Assembly (NCBI RefSeq): GCF_900156315.1
Contig: NZ_FTNI01000011.1
Span: 1 to 64,000 of the forward strand
DNA length: 64,000 nt
Source of the DNA: Microbispora rosea
GTDB lineage: Bacteria; Actinomycetota; Actinomycetes; Streptosporangiales; Streptosporangiaceae
Direction of reading: 5' to 3'
Part shown: piece after piece, positions 54,193-62,380 of the stretch
How the letters are laid out: every line of letters begins with the position of its first letter
How positions within the stretch are numbered: position 1 is the first letter of the stretch
The notes under the pieces: model-generated
The model's database searches: none
Seen by the model: the letters and a program-made list of their open reading frames with translations, nothing else
What the model was told of the DNA's origin: nothing
Made by a program: the position numbers and the translations under genes

Positions 54193-55182
54193 TCAGCTGC
54201 CGAGAACGCGGCGCAGCCAGCGCAGGCGGGCGGCTCGGGCGTCCTGCGAGACGGCCGCCTGCGGGGCCATGAGGTCGAAGCCGTGGAACCCGCCCGGCCA
54301 CACGTGCAGTTCGGCGCTGCCCCCCGACCGCCAGATGGCGCCGGCGTACGCGACGTCCTCGTCGCGGAAGGTCTCGGCCGAGCCGACGTCGATGAAGGCG
54401 GGCGGCAGCCCGGACAGGTCGGTGGCGCGGGCCGGGGCCGCGTAGGGGGAGACGCCGGGGCCGCCGCGGGCGGCGCCGAGCAGAGCGGTCCAGCCCGTCT
54501 CGTTCGCGGTGCGGTCCCAGACGCCGAGCCCGGCCATCTGGTGGGACGACGGGGTGTCGTTGCGGTCGTCGAGCATGGGGCACATGAGCATCTGGCCCGC
54601 CAGCGCGGGGCCGCCGCGGTCGCGGGCCATGAGCGCCAGCGCCGCGGCCAGCCCGCCTCCGGCGCTCGCTCCGGCGATGATGATCCGCTCCGGATCGATG
54701 CCCAGCTCACCGGCGTGGGCGGCGGTCCACACCAGACCCGCGTAGCAGTCCTCGACCGGCGCCGGGTGGGGGTGCTCCGGCGCCAGCCGGTACTCCACCG
54801 ACACGACGACGAACTGGAGCTCCTGAGCCCAGTCGAGCACGACGTCGACGCCCACGCGGTTGTCGCCGATGATCATCCCGCCGCCGTGCGTGTGGTAGAC
54901 GGCGGCGAGCGGGGCGGTGGCGGCGGCCGGACGGCAGATGAGCAGCGAGACGTCGGGCGCGCCGGCCGGGCCGGGCACCGCCCGCTCCTCCACCTCGAAG
55001 GCGCCGCCACGGCTGAGCGCCTCGTCGGGCAGGCTGGGGCCGTTCGCCATTCCCGCCCGCAGGAGCGGGATCATGTCCGGGGTCAGCGACGACGGCAGGG
55101 TCTCGCCCAGCACGGCGAGGGCCGCGGCCAGCTCCGGGTCGAAGGGCGGTGGGGTGGCGGCCGAGGGGAGGGTGTTGCTCAA
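54193..55182 (-). CDS. HSL-type alpha/beta hydrolase (esterase/lipase)
   Basis: 329 residues from a TTG at 55182 with GGGAG six bases upstream; there is no better start before the first conserved block. Motifs of the hormone-sensitive lipase family IV are complete: HGGG oxyanion loop (YHTHGGGMIIGD), nucleophile GASAGG, Asp in FRDEDVAY and His in GGFHGFD. It is cytoplasmic and likely hydrolyses short or medium acyl esters. It is co-directional with the PucR regulator 18 bases downstream and forms an operon with it. Confidence 0.93.
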   Translation of the reverse strand: MSNTLPSAATPPPFDPELAAALAVLGETLPSSLTPDMIPLLRAGMANGPSLPDEALSRGGAFEVEERAVPGPAGAPDVSLLICRPAAATAPLAAVYHTHGGGMIIGDNRVGVDVVLDWAQELQFVVVSVEYRLAPEHPHPAPVEDCYAGLVWTAAHAGELGIDPERIIIAGASAGGGLAAALALMARDRGGPALAGQMLMCPMLDDRNDTPSSHQMAGLGVWDRTANETGWTALLGAARGGPGVSPYAAPARATDLSGLPPAFIDVGSAETFRDEDVAYAGAIWRSGGSAELHVWPGGFHGFDLMAPQAAVSQDARAARLRWLRRVLGS

Positions 55183-55407
55183 TGGAGGCTCCCGTATCGT
55201 AGGAGGTTGCCTGCGACCAACTGGTCCGTGCTCACCATCGTTGGAAACACGGCGGCGACGATCCAGCGCCACGCGGCGGAGACTACCCGCCGGACGGCGG
55301 GTGCCGCGAAACGGCCGAGCGGCGCGAGCGGGTTTTAGATCCCCATTACGCGCTCGCGGTTATGGTGACGCCCGACGACGTCTCGGGGAGCGGTCTCGGG
55401 AGTGCCC

Positions 55408-55791
55408 ATGTCACAGCGAAAGGTGAAGCGCGTGCGCGCCGCCATGCGGCGCGAGGAGGCCCGGCGGCGCGAGGAGCGCAGGCGGCTGAAGCGCAGGATC
55501 ACGTATGCCGCCGCCGCGGTCGTGGCGGTGGTGGCGGTCGCGACGGGAGTGCTGGTCTTCATCTCCGCCGGAGCGCCGGACACGGCGACGCCTGTCGCGA
55601 ACGCCTCGCCGCATCCGACATCCTCTGCCACGGAAACAGCAGCGGGAACAGCCACGGGATCGGGCAAGGGACCGGCCAAGGGATCGGCCGCTGAAAAGGC
55701 CACGGGGCCGGAGGCGAAATCGGCCAAGCCGCCGGCAGCCGTGTCGCCGTCCGCCGGCGCCTCACCCAAGGCGACGGCGTCCGGCTCCTGA
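55408..55791 (+). CDS. Small single-span membrane protein with Ala/Pro-rich outer tail
   Basis: 127 residues; the ATG at 55408 has GGGAG seven bases upstream. A strongly basic N-terminus (KVKRVRAAMRREEARRREERRR) likely forms a helix in the cytoplasm. One membrane segment (TYAAAAVVAVVAVATGVLVFI) follows, then a low-complexity tail rich in Ala, Pro, Ser, Thr and Lys. No family is recognised. The layout suggests an N-in, C-out anchor protein with a wall-spanning tail. It is flanked by divergent and convergent genes with no obvious operon. Confidence 0.7.
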   Translation: MSQRKVKRVRAAMRREEARRREERRRLKRRITYAAAAVVAVVAVATGVLVFISAGAPDTATPVANASPHPTSSATETAAGTATGSGKGPAKGSAAEKATGPEAKSAKPPAAVSPSAGASPKATASGS

Positions 55792-55852
55792 CGCGGCCCG
55801 GCCCGGCACGGTGACCGGGCGGCCCGGCAGGGAGTCGCCGGGGCCGGGCCCG

Positions 55853-55956
55853 GATGCGCGTGCCCGGCTCCTCCTGTCCGTACGCGGACGGGCGGCGCGG
55901 CAGGGATGCACGCGCCCGGCCTCTCCTGTCCGTACGCGGACGGGCGGCCCGGCCTA
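55853..55956. terminator. Two tandem 52-bp units each with a TACG-loop hairpin
   Basis: Units at about 55853-55904 and 55905-55956 are near-identical. Each contains CCTGTCCG-TACG-CGGACGGG, an 8-bp stem (one G-T pair) capped by a stable UACG tetraloop at 55873-55892 and 55925-55944. They lie between convergent genes and probably terminate both; the second unit touches the 3' end of the LuxR-type gene. Confidence 0.65.
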
Positions 55957-56205
55957 CCCGACGACGCCGGAGACGCTGGGTGGCCAGATGCCGACGTTCA
56001 GGAGCCGGTGCGCGTAGAAGTAGGCCACGAGCTGACTGCGGTTGCTGCAGGCGAACTGGACGAGCAGCTTGCTGATGCGCTCCGCCACCGTGTAGCGGCT
56101 GAGGTGCATCTCGCGGGCGATCCTCGTCGTCGTGTAGCCCCTCGCCAGCATGACGATCAGCCACCTGTCGCGATCATTAATCAGGCCGTCGGAAGCAAGG
56201 TCCAT
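55954..56205 (-). CDS. Stand-alone LuxR-type helix-turn-helix regulator
   Basis: 83 residues, little more than a DNA-binding domain. DRDRWLIVMLARGYTTTRIAREMHLSRYTVAERISKLLVQFACSNRSQLVAYF matches the LuxR/NarL C-terminal domain with recognition helix around SRYTVAERISKL. There is no receiver or ligand domain, like GerE-type regulators. It is divergent from the ABC exporter that begins the YcaO-TfuA cluster, with 287 bases between the starts, and is the natural candidate for the cluster-specific regulator. The gap holds the two promoters and no gene that I can support. Confidence 0.85.
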   Translation of the reverse strand: MDLASDGLINDRDRWLIVMLARGYTTTRIAREMHLSRYTVAERISKLLVQFACSNRSQLVAYFYAHRLLNVGIWPPSVSGVVG

Positions 56206-56492
56206 GTGCAGTCCCGGGTCGGATCGCCGTTCGACTGGGAAGCCTGGTGGGGCTCCCTTTGCGGCGACCCTAGAAAGGGGCGCTTAACGATCGGTATGGC
56301 CCGACCATGGCCGCGGTTATGGCCCTTCCGGCCGCGCCGGTAGCCCACGTTTGTGGGGTTGTGTTACCTGCTCGTCCCCGGCTCATACTCGACCTGCGAC
56401 GCGTTCCGGTCAGGCCGGGGACGAGCGGAGAGCCGCTCACATCGCTCAGGAGCACTCCGACAGCGGGAGGGCGAAGTGAAGGGCAGGCTGAG

Positions 56493-57431
56493 TTGAGAGA
56501 TGTCGTGACGGCCGTGGGGGTCACCAAACGCTATCGGGGCAGCGAGAGACCGGCCGTGGACGACGTCTCCTTCGGGATCGCCGAGGGGGAGACCGTCGGA
56601 CTCCTGGGCCCCAACGGCGCCGGCAAGACGACACTGATCAAGATGATCTGCGGGGTCACCACCCCGACCTCCGGTGAGATCCGGGTCTTCGACGCCGATC
56701 CGGTGCGCCAGCCCGTCCTCGCGAAGAGCGGCATCGGGGCGATGCACCAGACCGGTCCTTTCGACATGATGCTGCCGGCGCTCGACAACCTGCGGATCGC
56801 CGCCCGGTTCCGCGGGCTGCGGTGGCGCGACGTGCGGCCGTGGGCGTTGGAGGTGTCGGACTTCCTCGGCCTCGCCGGTGCGATGCAGCGCCTGGTCTTC
56901 CAGATGTCGGGCGGTCAGCGGCAGCGGCTGCAACTGGTGCGTGCGCTGCTCACCATTCCGCAGCTGCTCATCCTCGACGAGCCTTCCGCCGGCCTGGACG
57001 TCGCGGGGCGGCGGCAGGTCGAGCGCTTCGTGACCTGGCTGCGCGAGGAGCACGGCGTGACCGTGCTGTGGACCAGCCACCACATCGACGAGCTGGAGCG
57101 CAACAGCCAGCGCGTCCTGGTCGTCGACCGCGGGAAGGTGCTGCGCTTCGCCAAGCCGCGCGAGCTCGTGGAGGAGTTCGGCACCACGCACCTGCTGGTG
57201 ACCGTCGAGGATCCCGCCTCTGGGGTCCTCGTGGCCGCGTGGGCGGAGTCCGCCGGGTTGCGGGCCAAGGCCGAGGACGACGAGGTGCGCATCGACGACG
57301 CGAACGCGCGCGACGTGCTGCCGGAACTGTCCCGATACTGCCAGGACCACGCGATCGCGATCACCGGGGTGTCGACCGCCGTGGACTCGCTTGAGGAGGT
57401 CTTCCTCCGGATGACCGGGAACGAGGGGTGA
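56493..57431 (+). CDS. ABC transporter ATP-binding protein of the YcaO cluster
   Basis: 312 residues if the TTG at 56493 is used; a GTG at 56505 is nearly as good. Walker A is GPNGAGKTT, the signature is QMSGGQRQRLQLV, Walker B is LLILDEPSAGLD, and a His switch lies in LWTSHHIDEL. The Q-loop is HQTGPFD. The C-terminal extension is typical of DrrA-type exporters. It ends in a stop-start junction with the permease and so works with it as an exporter, likely of the cluster product and possibly for self-resistance. Confidence 0.93.
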   Translation: MRDVVTAVGVTKRYRGSERPAVDDVSFGIAEGETVGLLGPNGAGKTTLIKMICGVTTPTSGEIRVFDADPVRQPVLAKSGIGAMHQTGPFDMMLPALDNLRIAARFRGLRWRDVRPWALEVSDFLGLAGAMQRLVFQMSGGQRQRLQLVRALLTIPQLLILDEPSAGLDVAGRRQVERFVTWLREEHGVTVLWTSHHIDELERNSQRVLVVDRGKVLRFAKPRELVEEFGTTHLLVTVEDPASGVLVAAWAESAGLRAKAEDDEVRIDDANARDVLPELSRYCQDHAIAITGVSTAVDSLEEVFLRMTGNEG

Positions 57432-57433
57432 CG

Positions 57434-58246
57434 ATGGCCGCCGGGCTGCACTTCCACACCGCGCCCCCCGCCAGGACCGCGAGGGCGGCGGACCTGTCCG
57501 CGGTGCTCTACCGGGAGTACGCGCTGCTCGCCCGCAACCGGGTCTACCTCATCCTCGGCCTGACGCCGATGCTGGTGTACCTGCTGCTGGTGAACACCTC
57601 GCTGAGCAACCTCGTCAGGGTCGTCGACTACAAGGGCGTCAGCGTGGGGTTCGCGGTCTTCCTGCTCCCCATGACGCTGGCGATGTCGGTCGTCAGCGCG
57701 GCCGGCACGTCCGCCATGGCGGTGTTCCAGGAGGAGATGAGCGGGGTGGCCACCCAGTTGTGGTCGTACCCCATGCGCAGGTCGCGTTTCCTGCTCGGCA
57801 AGATGATCGCCGGAGTGTCGCTCGTGCTGGGGCAGACCCTGCTCGGCCTCGTCGTCGCCGCGATCATGTTCGATCTTCCGTTCGGCCCGGAGAACTGGCT
57901 CGCGCTGCTGACGGCGCTCACGCTGTCGGCCCTGGCGCTCAACGGGCTCTACCTGGCGGCCGCGATCACGATCACGGACTACCAGGCGTTCATGGTGCTG
58001 TCGAACGTGTCGATGCCCGTTCTCGTCTTCAGCGCCCCCTCGATGTACACCACCGAGAGCATGCCCACCGTGCTGCAGTGGGTCTCCGTGGTCAACCCGC
58101 TGACGTACGCGATCAACGGCATGCGGGACGGCGCCGTCTTCGGTTTCGGCGAGGCATGGGCCGACCTGCTCGTGCTGGCCGTCATGGCGGTCGTCGGCTA
58201 CGCCGTGGGCGGCCGGGCCCTGCTCAACCGCGCCGGCAACATCTGA
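57434..58246 (+). CDS. ABC-2 type permease of the YcaO cluster
   Basis: 270 residues; the ATG at 57434 follows GAGGGG by five bases, and a GTG at 57428 overlaps the ATPase stop (GTGA). Six membrane helices are visible. The ABC-2 signature region VVNPLTYAINGMRDGAVFG near the end matches DrrB-type permeases. It forms the membrane part of the exporter with the preceding ATPase. The 104 bases before YcaO contain short direct repeats (CACCAGCACC units and two CGGCACCTCACCT copies) but no gene. Confidence 0.92.
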   Translation: MAAGLHFHTAPPARTARAADLSAVLYREYALLARNRVYLILGLTPMLVYLLLVNTSLSNLVRVVDYKGVSVGFAVFLLPMTLAMSVVSAAGTSAMAVFQEEMSGVATQLWSYPMRRSRFLLGKMIAGVSLVLGQTLLGLVVAAIMFDLPFGPENWLALLTALTLSALALNGLYLAAAITITDYQAFMVLSNVSMPVLVFSAPSMYTTESMPTVLQWVSVVNPLTYAINGMRDGAVFGFGEAWADLLVLAVMAVVGYAVGGRALLNRAGNI

Positions 58247-58350
58247 TCGCACCAGCACCAGCACCCGCACCAGCACCCGCACTCGCCGGCCCGGCCGGCC
58301 CGACCCGGCACCTCACCTCGGCACCTCACCTCGACCAGGGCAAGGGGACG

Positions 58351-59514
58351 ATGCGGACAGACACCTCCTCCCACTCGTGGATCCTCTCCCTTTCCGACGA
58401 GTCGAAGGTCCGGTTGCCGGGGACGGACCGGGCCCGGGACCCGGCCGCGTCGCTGGAGATGGCCGGCCGTGCCGCGCGCAGGGCGGGGGTCACCAGGGTC
58501 GCGGACATCACGATGCTCGACACCCTCGGCATCCCTACCTTCCAGGCGATAAGGCCCACGGCCCGGACCCTCGCCGTCTCCCAGGGAAAGGGCGTCACAC
58601 CCGACCTGGCGAAGCTGTCCGCGATGATGGAGGCCATCGAGTTGTGGCACGCGGAGCAGCCGATGCGTCCGGTCGCGACGGCCTCCCCCCGCGACGTGGC
58701 CCGAGAGCTGGGCTACGACGTCCGCGCCCTCCCGCTGTGCACGCCGACCCTGCTGCACGACGGCCTGCCGGTGGAGTGGGTCGCCGCCAGGTCGCTGGTC
58801 GACGGGTCGCGGATCCTCGTGCCGAGGGACGTGGTGGAGTTCACCCTCGTCCGCAGGACGGGCTGGAACGCGCCGGTGTTCTTCTCGTCGACCAACGGCC
58901 TGGCCAGCGGGAACACCCAGGCGGAGGCCGTACTGCACGCCTTGTACGAGGTGATCGAGCGGGACGCGGTGACGGCCTTCGTCACCGGCGGCGACCGGGG
59001 CGTCCGGATCGACCCGCGCTCGCTCGGGTCGCCGGTGGTCGACGACCTGTGCGTGACGATGGAACGGGCAGGCGTCCGCCTGGAAGCGAGGTCCCTGACC
59101 TCGCCGACCGGGCTGCCGTGCTTCGTCGCCCGGATCACCTGTGACGACTACCCTCCGCCGTTCCTGGGCTTCGGCTGCCACCTGAGCTCGGAGATCGCGC
59201 TCAGCCGCGCCCTCACCGAGGCCGCGCAGGCCAGGCTGGGCTACGTCTCGGGCGCGCGTGACGACCTGCGGCCCGACATCCAGGACGACCTGGGCGCCAA
59301 GCGCCGGCCGGAGCCGGCCGAGGAGGCAGGAGCGCCGATATCGCCCGTCCACGCGCACGAGAGCCTGGTCGACGACCTGGAGGACGTGGTGAAACGGGCC
59401 ACGGTCGCCTTCTCCCACGCGCCCCTCGTCGTGGACCTGACGAGGGAGGACGTCGGCGTCCCGGTCGTCAGGGTGCTGGCGCCGGGGAGCCGCGTCTGCG
59501 CGGAGGTCTTCTGA
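58351..59514 (+). CDS. YcaO-family cyclodehydratase/thioamidation enzyme
   Basis: 387 residues; ATG with AAGGGG upstream. The YcaO ATP/Mg-binding residues are seen in KLSAMMEAIELWHAEQP and in EAVLHALYEVIERDAVTAF, with SSTNGLASGNTQAEA before them and SRALTEAAQARLGYVSGARDD later. The C-terminus ends in CAEVF rather than the PxPxP tail of azoline-forming enzymes. YcaO proteins activate a peptide amide with ATP; with TfuA they introduce thioamides, as in thioviridamide-type and methyl-coenzyme M reductase modifications. The stop overlaps the first of a chain of micro-ORFs leading to tfuA. No precursor gene is evident. Confidence 0.93.
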   Translation: MRTDTSSHSWILSLSDESKVRLPGTDRARDPAASLEMAGRAARRAGVTRVADITMLDTLGIPTFQAIRPTARTLAVSQGKGVTPDLAKLSAMMEAIELWHAEQPMRPVATASPRDVARELGYDVRALPLCTPTLLHDGLPVEWVAARSLVDGSRILVPRDVVEFTLVRRTGWNAPVFFSSTNGLASGNTQAEAVLHALYEVIERDAVTAFVTGGDRGVRIDPRSLGSPVVDDLCVTMERAGVRLEARSLTSPTGLPCFVARITCDDYPPPFLGFGCHLSSEIALSRALTEAAQARLGYVSGARDDLRPDIQDDLGAKRRPEPAEEAGAPISPVHAHESLVDDLEDVVKRATVAFSHAPLVVDLTREDVGVPVVRVLAPGSRVCAEVF

Positions 59515-59531
59515 TGAGCGAGGTCTTCTGA
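59514..59531 (+). CDS. Micro-ORF 1 (MSEVF)
   Basis: Five codons. Its ATG shares the A of the YcaO stop and its TGA shares its A with the next ATG. The last three residues (EVF) duplicate the YcaO C-terminus. Likely only translated as part of a coupling relay. Confidence 0.4.
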   Translation: MSEVF

Positions 59532-59566
59532 TGAGCCGGGGTCTTCTGATGAGCGGGGTGTCGTGA
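59531..59566 (+). CDS. Micro-ORF 2 (MSRGLLMSGVS)
   Basis: Eleven codons, begun and ended by TGATG overlaps. It is a 35-base tandem copy of micro-ORF 3, and both end in MSGVS. A purine-rich GCGGGG lies before the next start. Confidence 0.4.
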   Translation: MSRGLLMSGVS

Positions 59567-59601
59567 TGAGGCGGGGTCTTCCGATGAGCGGGGTGTCCTG
59601 A
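59566..59601 (+). CDS. Micro-ORF 3 (MRRGLPMSGVS)
   Basis: Eleven codons; its stop overlaps the tfuA ATG as TGATG, with GGGG seven bases before it. It provides the ribosome hand-over to tfuA. Confidence 0.4.
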   Translation: MRRGLPMSGVS

Positions 59602-60956
59602 TGAGCGCGCCGGACGTGGTCGTCTACGCCGGCCCGACGATCTCCCGCGACGAGGTCCTGGGCGTCGTGCCGCACGCGCGGGTGCGGCCGCCCGTGGCCC
59701 GCGGCGACCTCCTCGCCGAGGCCTGGAGCCCCGACGACACCGCCGTCATCATCGACGGCTACTACCGCGAACGGCTGTCGGTGGGCCACAAGGAGATCCT
59801 CTGGCTGCTCGACGAGGGCGTGCACGTCATCGGGGCGGCCAGCATGGGCGCCTTGCGCGCGGCGGAGCTGAGCCCGTACGGCATGAGCGGCGCCGGCACC
59901 GTGTTCGACATGTACGCGACCGGGGAGGTCGACGGGGACGACGAGGTCGCCGTGGTGCACGGACCGGCCGACCGGGGATACCCGGCCGGGACGGTGGCGC
60001 TGGTCAACATCCGGTACGGCTGCCGCGAGGGGGCGCGCACGGGGCTGGTCCCGGCGGCGGCCGGGGAGCGGATCGTGCGGGCCGCGAAGGCGCTGCCCTT
60101 CATGCGGCGGACCTGGCGAGAGCTGGAGGCGGCGGTGGACTCCGGCGACCGCGACCATCTCGCGACGCTGGAACGGCTGATCGGCACGGGAGAGTGGGAC
60201 GTCAAGCGGCGGGACGCGATGGCGGCGCTGCGTGCGGTCGGCGAGCGCCTCGCCGGGAGGCCCGGCGAAATGTTCGGAGAGGGGCCGGGCGAGGGGTCAA
60301 CGGCCTGGGCGGCCGGCACGGCGCTGACGGGGATCACCCACTACGAGGCGCTGCGATGGCGGTCGAGGCGCGAGTACGCGCCCGGCAGGTGGATGACCGA
60401 CCTGGACGTCGTGAACGCGGGGCGGCTGTTCGGCGACGACTACCCCCGCCTGCACGAGGAGGCGCTGACCGGTCTGCTGTCGGACTTCGCCACAGCTCAG
60501 GGCCTCGACCTGGAGGCGTACGCCCGCGCCCGGCTCGGGGTCGCCGAGCCCGCGGCCCTGCCGCCCGTCCTCGCGTCGTGGCTCACGGAAACGGAGCTCG
60601 CCGCCCTCCCCGTCGCCGAGCAGCTCCGGCTGGTCATGGTGCGGGTCTGGCCGGTCTGGCAGTCCGAAGACTGGAGGCCGGTCGTCCTTGAACGGGTCAG
60701 GGAGTCGGGGCACTGGCACGAGTGGTCCGAGATCGTCGAGCGCGCCGACGAGGCCGCGGAGCGGACCCGGGGCAGGCTCGCCGTCCCACCGCCGGAGATC
60801 TGCGCGAAGATCTTCCTGCGCCACTGGCACCGCAAGGGAACCTCGGCCGAGGTGGAGCTGGCCCGGCGGGGCTTCACCGGCATGCCGGACCTGGGACACA
60901 CCGTCAGGAGGTTCTTCGCCCTCGACGTCCAACGCGCGCGTGCCCCCGAACGGTGA
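59601..60956 (+). CDS. TfuA-like protein, YcaO partner
   Basis: 451 residues. The N-terminal 200 residues are the TfuA core (YAGPTISRDEV, IIDGYYRERLSVGHKEILWLL, VIGAASMGALRAAEL, GMSGAGTVFDMYATGEVDGDDEVAV). The remaining 250 residues are a helical extension present in longer actinobacterial TfuA proteins. TfuA partners of YcaO are needed for thioamide formation, perhaps by recruiting a sulfide donor. It is coupled to ycaO through the micro-ORF chain. The SMGA motif near residue 94 is highly conserved in the family. Function in thioamidation is from homology only. Confidence 0.92.
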   Translation: MSAPDVVVYAGPTISRDEVLGVVPHARVRPPVARGDLLAEAWSPDDTAVIIDGYYRERLSVGHKEILWLLDEGVHVIGAASMGALRAAELSPYGMSGAGTVFDMYATGEVDGDDEVAVVHGPADRGYPAGTVALVNIRYGCREGARTGLVPAAAGERIVRAAKALPFMRRTWRELEAAVDSGDRDHLATLERLIGTGEWDVKRRDAMAALRAVGERLAGRPGEMFGEGPGEGSTAWAAGTALTGITHYEALRWRSRREYAPGRWMTDLDVVNAGRLFGDDYPRLHEEALTGLLSDFATAQGLDLEAYARARLGVAEPAALPPVLASWLTETELAALPVAEQLRLVMVRVWPVWQSEDWRPVVLERVRESGHWHEWSEIVERADEAAERTRGRLAVPPPEICAKIFLRHWHRKGTSAEVELARRGFTGMPDLGHTVRRFFALDVQRARAPER

Positions 60957-61002
60957 GCCGGCGAGTGAGCGGAGCGGTGGGCCGAGGGACGAGGCCCCCC
61001 GC

Positions 61003-61107
61003 GTGACGACTGAGGAGGGGGCGCGACCGTGCGCACGGGAGCCGCTGACGAGGACCGGGGGGACGACCGGCGGACGGCGTGCCCAGAACCGCCGGCGCGC
61101 TCCGTGA
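61003..61107 (+). CDS. Candidate small ORF between TfuA and P450
   Basis: 34 codons beginning with GTG; a GAGG lies eight bases upstream. The peptide has one Cys and a Thr/Gly-rich stretch (TRTGGTTGG) followed by an Arg-rich tail. It lies in the only gap of the YcaO cluster large enough for a precursor. Composition is also what random GC-rich sequence gives, so this is a weak candidate. Confidence 0.2.
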   Translation: MTTEEGARPCAREPLTRTGGTTGGRRAQNRRRAP

Positions 61108-61117
61108 GGGGAGGGGC

Positions 61118-62380
61118 ATGACCGCGATCACGCTTGAGCAGCCGTTCGACCCGGCGGCCGCGCGGCATCGTCCGAACCCCCACCCGCTGTTCCATCGCAT
61201 GCGCAGGCACGCGCCGGTCTATGGGTACGTGAGTCCGGCGAGCGGTCGGGTGCTGTGGTATCTGACGCGGTACGCCGACGTGCAGCGCGTCTTGCTCGAC
61301 CCGGACGTCGGGCGTCAGCTCGACCGGCTGGCCCCCGACCTCGCCGCGCCGCACCGCCGGGCGGAGAGCCGCGACCCGCTGGCCATGCTGCGGCGCAACG
61401 TGTTCCATCTCGACCCGCCCGACCACACGCGCATCCGCCGGCTGATGGCGCCCGCCTTCGGCGTCCGTACGGTGGCGGTGCTGGAGCGGCACGTCAACCG
61501 GGTCGCGGGCGAGCTGGTGGACGGCATGGCGGCAGCCGGAGGCGAGGCCGACCTGATCCGGGACCTGGCGCTGCCGCTGCCGATCCTGGTCGTCGCCGAG
61601 CTGCTCGGCCTGCCCTTCGAGGACCGCGCCCGGCTGCGGGGGTGGAGCGACGAGATCGTGGGCAGCGGGGACCCGTTACGGGTGCGCCGCGCCGGCATGG
61701 AGTTCATGGCGTACGCCAACGAGAGGATCGAAGAGCGGCGGGCGCACCCGGGGGACGACCTGCTGTCCCGGCTCGCCGAGGCGGAGCGGGCGGGCGGGAT
61801 CAGCCGCATCGAACTGGTCTCCAGCGTGTTCCAGCTGCTGCTCGCCGGGGACGAGACGACGGTCAACCTGATCGGGAACGGCGTGCTGGAGCTGCTGCGG
61901 CACCCTCGCCAGCTGGAACGGCTGCGCGCGTGCCCGGAGCTGATCGGCTCGATGGTCGAGGAGGCGCTGCGGTACAACGGCCCCGTCGGGCACTCCCGGC
62001 CGCTGTACGCGCTCGCCGACGTCGAGATCGGCGGCGTCGTGATCCCGCGCGGGGACATCGTGGTGCCGGTGCTGCTGGCGGCCAACCGCGATCCCGCGGT
62101 CTTTCCCCGGCCGGACCTCTTCGACATCGGCCGCAGCCCGAACCGTCACCTGGGCTTCGGTCACGGCGCCCACTTCTGCCTCGGCGCGGCGCTGGCGCGG
62201 CTGCAGGCCGCGGCGGCCATCGGCGCGCTGCTGCGCCGCTTTCCCGGGATCGACCTGGCGGTCGATCCCGCCGGCCTGGAGTGGACGCCCGACCTGTTCC
62301 TGCACGGCGTACGCCGCCTGCCCCTGCGGCTGCGCGCTCGCGAGACCACCTGTCGGACGCCGAAAGGAGCCGGCCCATGA
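61118..62380 (+). CDS. Cytochrome P450 of the YcaO cluster
   Basis: 420 residues; ATG after GAGGGGAGGGG. The I-helix oxygen-binding motif is LLLAGDETT, ExxR is in EEALRY, and the haem loop is FGHGAHFCLGAALAR with the Cys ligand. It is a soluble bacterial class I P450 that needs ferredoxin and reductase supplied elsewhere. NVFHLDPPDHTRIRRLMAPAF is the usual C-helix region. It is likely to hydroxylate or otherwise oxidise the cluster product. Its stop overlaps the methyltransferase start (ATGA), so the two act in sequence. Confidence 0.95.
   Translation: MTAITLEQPFDPAAARHRPNPHPLFHRMRRHAPVYGYVSPASGRVLWYLTRYADVQRVLLDPDVGRQLDRLAPDLAAPHRRAESRDPLAMLRRNVFHLDPPDHTRIRRLMAPAFGVRTVAVLERHVNRVAGELVDGMAAAGGEADLIRDLALPLPILVVAELLGLPFEDRARLRGWSDEIVGSGDPLRVRRAGMEFMAYANERIEERRAHPGDDLLSRLAEAERAGGISRIELVSSVFQLLLAGDETTVNLIGNGVLELLRHPRQLERLRACPELIGSMVEEALRYNGPVGHSRPLYALADVEIGGVVIPRGDIVVPVLLAANRDPAVFPRPDLFDIGRSPNRHLGFGHGAHFCLGAALARLQAAAAIGALLRRFPGIDLAVDPAGLEWTPDLFLHGVRRLPLRLRARETTCRTPKGAGP

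Larger units (their letters stand above)
59503..59605 (+). repeat. Tandem duplicated stop-start junction (17/18-base units)
   Basis: Six near-identical units around GGGGTCTTCTGATGAGC place ATGAG-type sequences at 59514, 59531, 59549, 59566, 59584 and 59601. The spacing alternates 17 and 18 bases, a 35-base higher-order period. Reading through it gives the micro-ORFs listed separately, each joined to the next by TGATG. Confidence 0.9.

Noticed and set aside
56296..56343. 15-codon ORF (MARPWPRLWPFRPRR) before the ABC exporter as a RiPP precursor
   Set aside because: No ribosome-binding site at normal spacing, no leader-like region and no thioamide-type core; likely chance.
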